Positions 14,941 through 15,747 of a stretch of 15,747 nucleotides of DNA are shown in pieces. The notes under the pieces are model-generated. The model did no database searches, was not told the origin of the DNA, and saw only the letters and a list, made by a program, of their open reading frames with translations. Both the position numbers and the translations under genes were made by a program. Numbering within the stretch: the stretch's first letter is position 1; each line of letters starts with the position of its first letter. Origin of the DNA: QNFN01 sp964195335 (lineage in GTDB: Bacteria > Pseudomonadota > Gammaproteobacteria > QNFN01); assembly GCA_964195335.1 (NCBI GenBank), contig CAXMPC010000066.1:1-15747 (forward strand). The letters run 5' to 3'.

Positions 14941-15612
14941 TCAGTCGTTGCCGGAGAAGGCAGTGAGCAGGTGCAGCAGGCTGGTGAACAGGTTGTAGAG
15001 ACTGACGAAGAGCGTCGTCGTGGCGAGGATGTAGTTGGTCTCGCCGCCGTTCACGATCTGGCCGGTCTGGTACAGGATCAGGCCGCACATCAGCAGCACG
15101 AACATGCCCGACACCGCCAACGACAGGATCGGCATGGAGAAGATCGCCGCCGCGATGCCGGCGACGAATGCCACCAGGATGCCGGCGAACAGGAAGCCGC
15201 CCATGAAGGAGAAGTCCTTCTTGGTCGTCAGCGCGTAACCCGACAGGGCGAGGAAGATCACGCCGGTGCCGCCGAGTGCCGTCATGACGATCTCCGGCCC
15301 ATTCGGCAGTGACAGGTACATGGTCAGGATCGGCCCCAGGCCGAAGCCGAGCAGGCCGGTGAAGGCGAACACCACCCCGAGGCCGGCGGCGGAGTTGGCC
15401 GTGCGCGGTAGCACGAACCAGAGCAGCGCCAGGGCGCCGAGCGAGCAGAACAGGCCGACGCCGGGCGAAACCTGCACGTACATCGCCAGGCCGGCCATGG
15501 CGGCGCTGAAGACCAGCGTCATGGCCAGCAGGGTATAGGTGTTCCGGATCAGCTTGTTGGTTGCGTCGGTGCGGACGGCACCGGTCTGCAGTGTTTGGTC
15601 GAAAGTCGCCAT
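14941..15612 (-). CDS. Bax inhibitor-1 / YccA-YbhL family inner-membrane protein
   Basis: The product has 223 residues with about seven hydrophobic membrane segments after a short polar N-terminus (MATFDQTLQTGAVRTDATNK). This is the layout of bacterial BI-1 proteins such as YccA and YbhL. The stretches NKLIRNTYTLLAMTL and YQTGQIVNGGETNYILATTTLFVSLYNLF fit the family, including the typical ending helix. Members act as pH-sensitive calcium leak channels in one characterised case (BsYetJ), and E. coli YccA modulates protease FtsH; the role here is unknown. I chose the ATG at 15612 because AAGGAG lies upstream and the frame before it (to 15663) does not look conserved. It has its own promoter and hairpin leader and ends at the shared terminator. 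Confidence 0.93.
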   Translation of the reverse strand: MATFDQTLQTGAVRTDATNKLIRNTYTLLAMTLVFSAAMAGLAMYVQVSPGVGLFCSLGALALLWFVLPRTANSAAGLGVVFAFTGLLGFGLGPILTMYLSLPNGPEIVMTALGGTGVIFLALSGYALTTKKDFSFMGGFLFAGILVAFVAGIAAAIFSMPILSLAVSGMFVLLMCGLILYQTGQIVNGGETNYILATTTLFVSLYNLFTSLLHLLTAFSGND

Positions 15613-15643
15613 GTTAAGCGCAACTCCTTGTTTGATAATGGGT

Positions 15644-15659
15644 GACGCATTCCTGCGTC
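15644..15659 (-). promoter_or_regulatory. 5' UTR hairpin with GGAA tetraloop
   Basis: The minus-strand RNA GACGCA-GGAA-TGCGTC forms a perfect 6 bp stem closed by a GNRA-type tetraloop. It lies 31 bases upstream of the BI-1 start and downstream of the proposed promoter, so it would be in the leader of the transcript. It could protect the 5' end or bind a protein. No known riboswitch is recognised. Confidence 0.4.
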
Positions 15660-15693
15660 GCATCCTGAGACACCGTCTTGGCGGCAGAGTTCA

Positions 15694-15721
15694 AGCATAC
15701 CGTAACCGGCCCGTCACGCAA
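15694..15721 (-). promoter_or_regulatory. Candidate sigma70 promoter of the BI-1 family gene
   Basis: On the minus strand TTGCGT (15721-15716) is followed after 16 bp by TATGCT (15699-15694). The -10 box matches four of six bases including the key T, A and final T. The start site would be near 15687, giving a leader of about 75 bases that contains the GGAA hairpin. Confidence 0.45.
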
Positions 15722-15747
15722 CCGGCGGCAGGGTGAATCGGGAGCGA

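Overview
The window comes from a GC-rich gammaproteobacterium of the sulfur-oxidising, Chromatiales-like type. Its first 11.3 kb, all on the minus strand, is a reverse-acting dissimilatory sulfite reductase (rDsr) operon. Read from 11338 down to the left edge the order is dsrA-B-E-F-H-C-M-K-L-J-O-P-N, the order known from purple sulfur bacteria such as Allochromatium vinosum. DsrEFH and DsrL are present, so the pathway runs in the oxidative direction: stored or delivered sulfur is oxidised to sulfite. I cannot tell from this window whether the host is phototrophic or chemotrophic. dsrN runs off the left edge; dsrR and dsrS, if present, lie outside.

How the operon products work together (established for the family): DsrE2F2H2 passes sulfane sulfur to the two C-terminal cysteines of DsrC. 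Persulfidated DsrC is the substrate carrier for siroheme enzyme DsrAB, helped by the iron-sulfur flavoprotein DsrL. Sulfur-loaded DsrC is then handled by the membrane complex DsrMKJOP: haem b protein DsrM, HdrD-like DsrK in the cytoplasm, triheme DsrJ and Tat-exported ferredoxin DsrO in the periplasm, and NrfD-like DsrP in the membrane. DsrN amidates siroheme for DsrAB. Key cysteines are intact throughout and no frameshift is visible.

Between dsrA and the next gene (11339-11711) is a 373 bp intergenic region. It is conspicuously AT-rich for this genome and holds a good sigma70-like promoter for dsrA, a tandem TGTGAAT repeat, five ATACCR/GGTAT boxes and a TATCCC palindrome. Divergent from dsrA are an 81-residue conserved-type small protein (11712-11957) and a Cas6/Cmx6-like RNA-processing protein (12009-12686), with no CRISPR array or other cas gene in sight. 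A further small protein of unknown function follows (12791-13069).

The right end looks like housekeeping or conserved-hypothetical chromosome: a Sfum_1244-type protein (minus, 13134-14210), a divergent unrecognised helical protein (plus, 14293-14889), a strong bidirectional terminator, and a Bax inhibitor-1/YccA-type membrane protein (minus, 14941-15612) with a plausible promoter and a 5' UTR hairpin.

The most unusual observation is the orphan Cas6-like gene sharing a regulatory region with the rDsr operon. Family names are from recognition of sequence patterns; no search was run.
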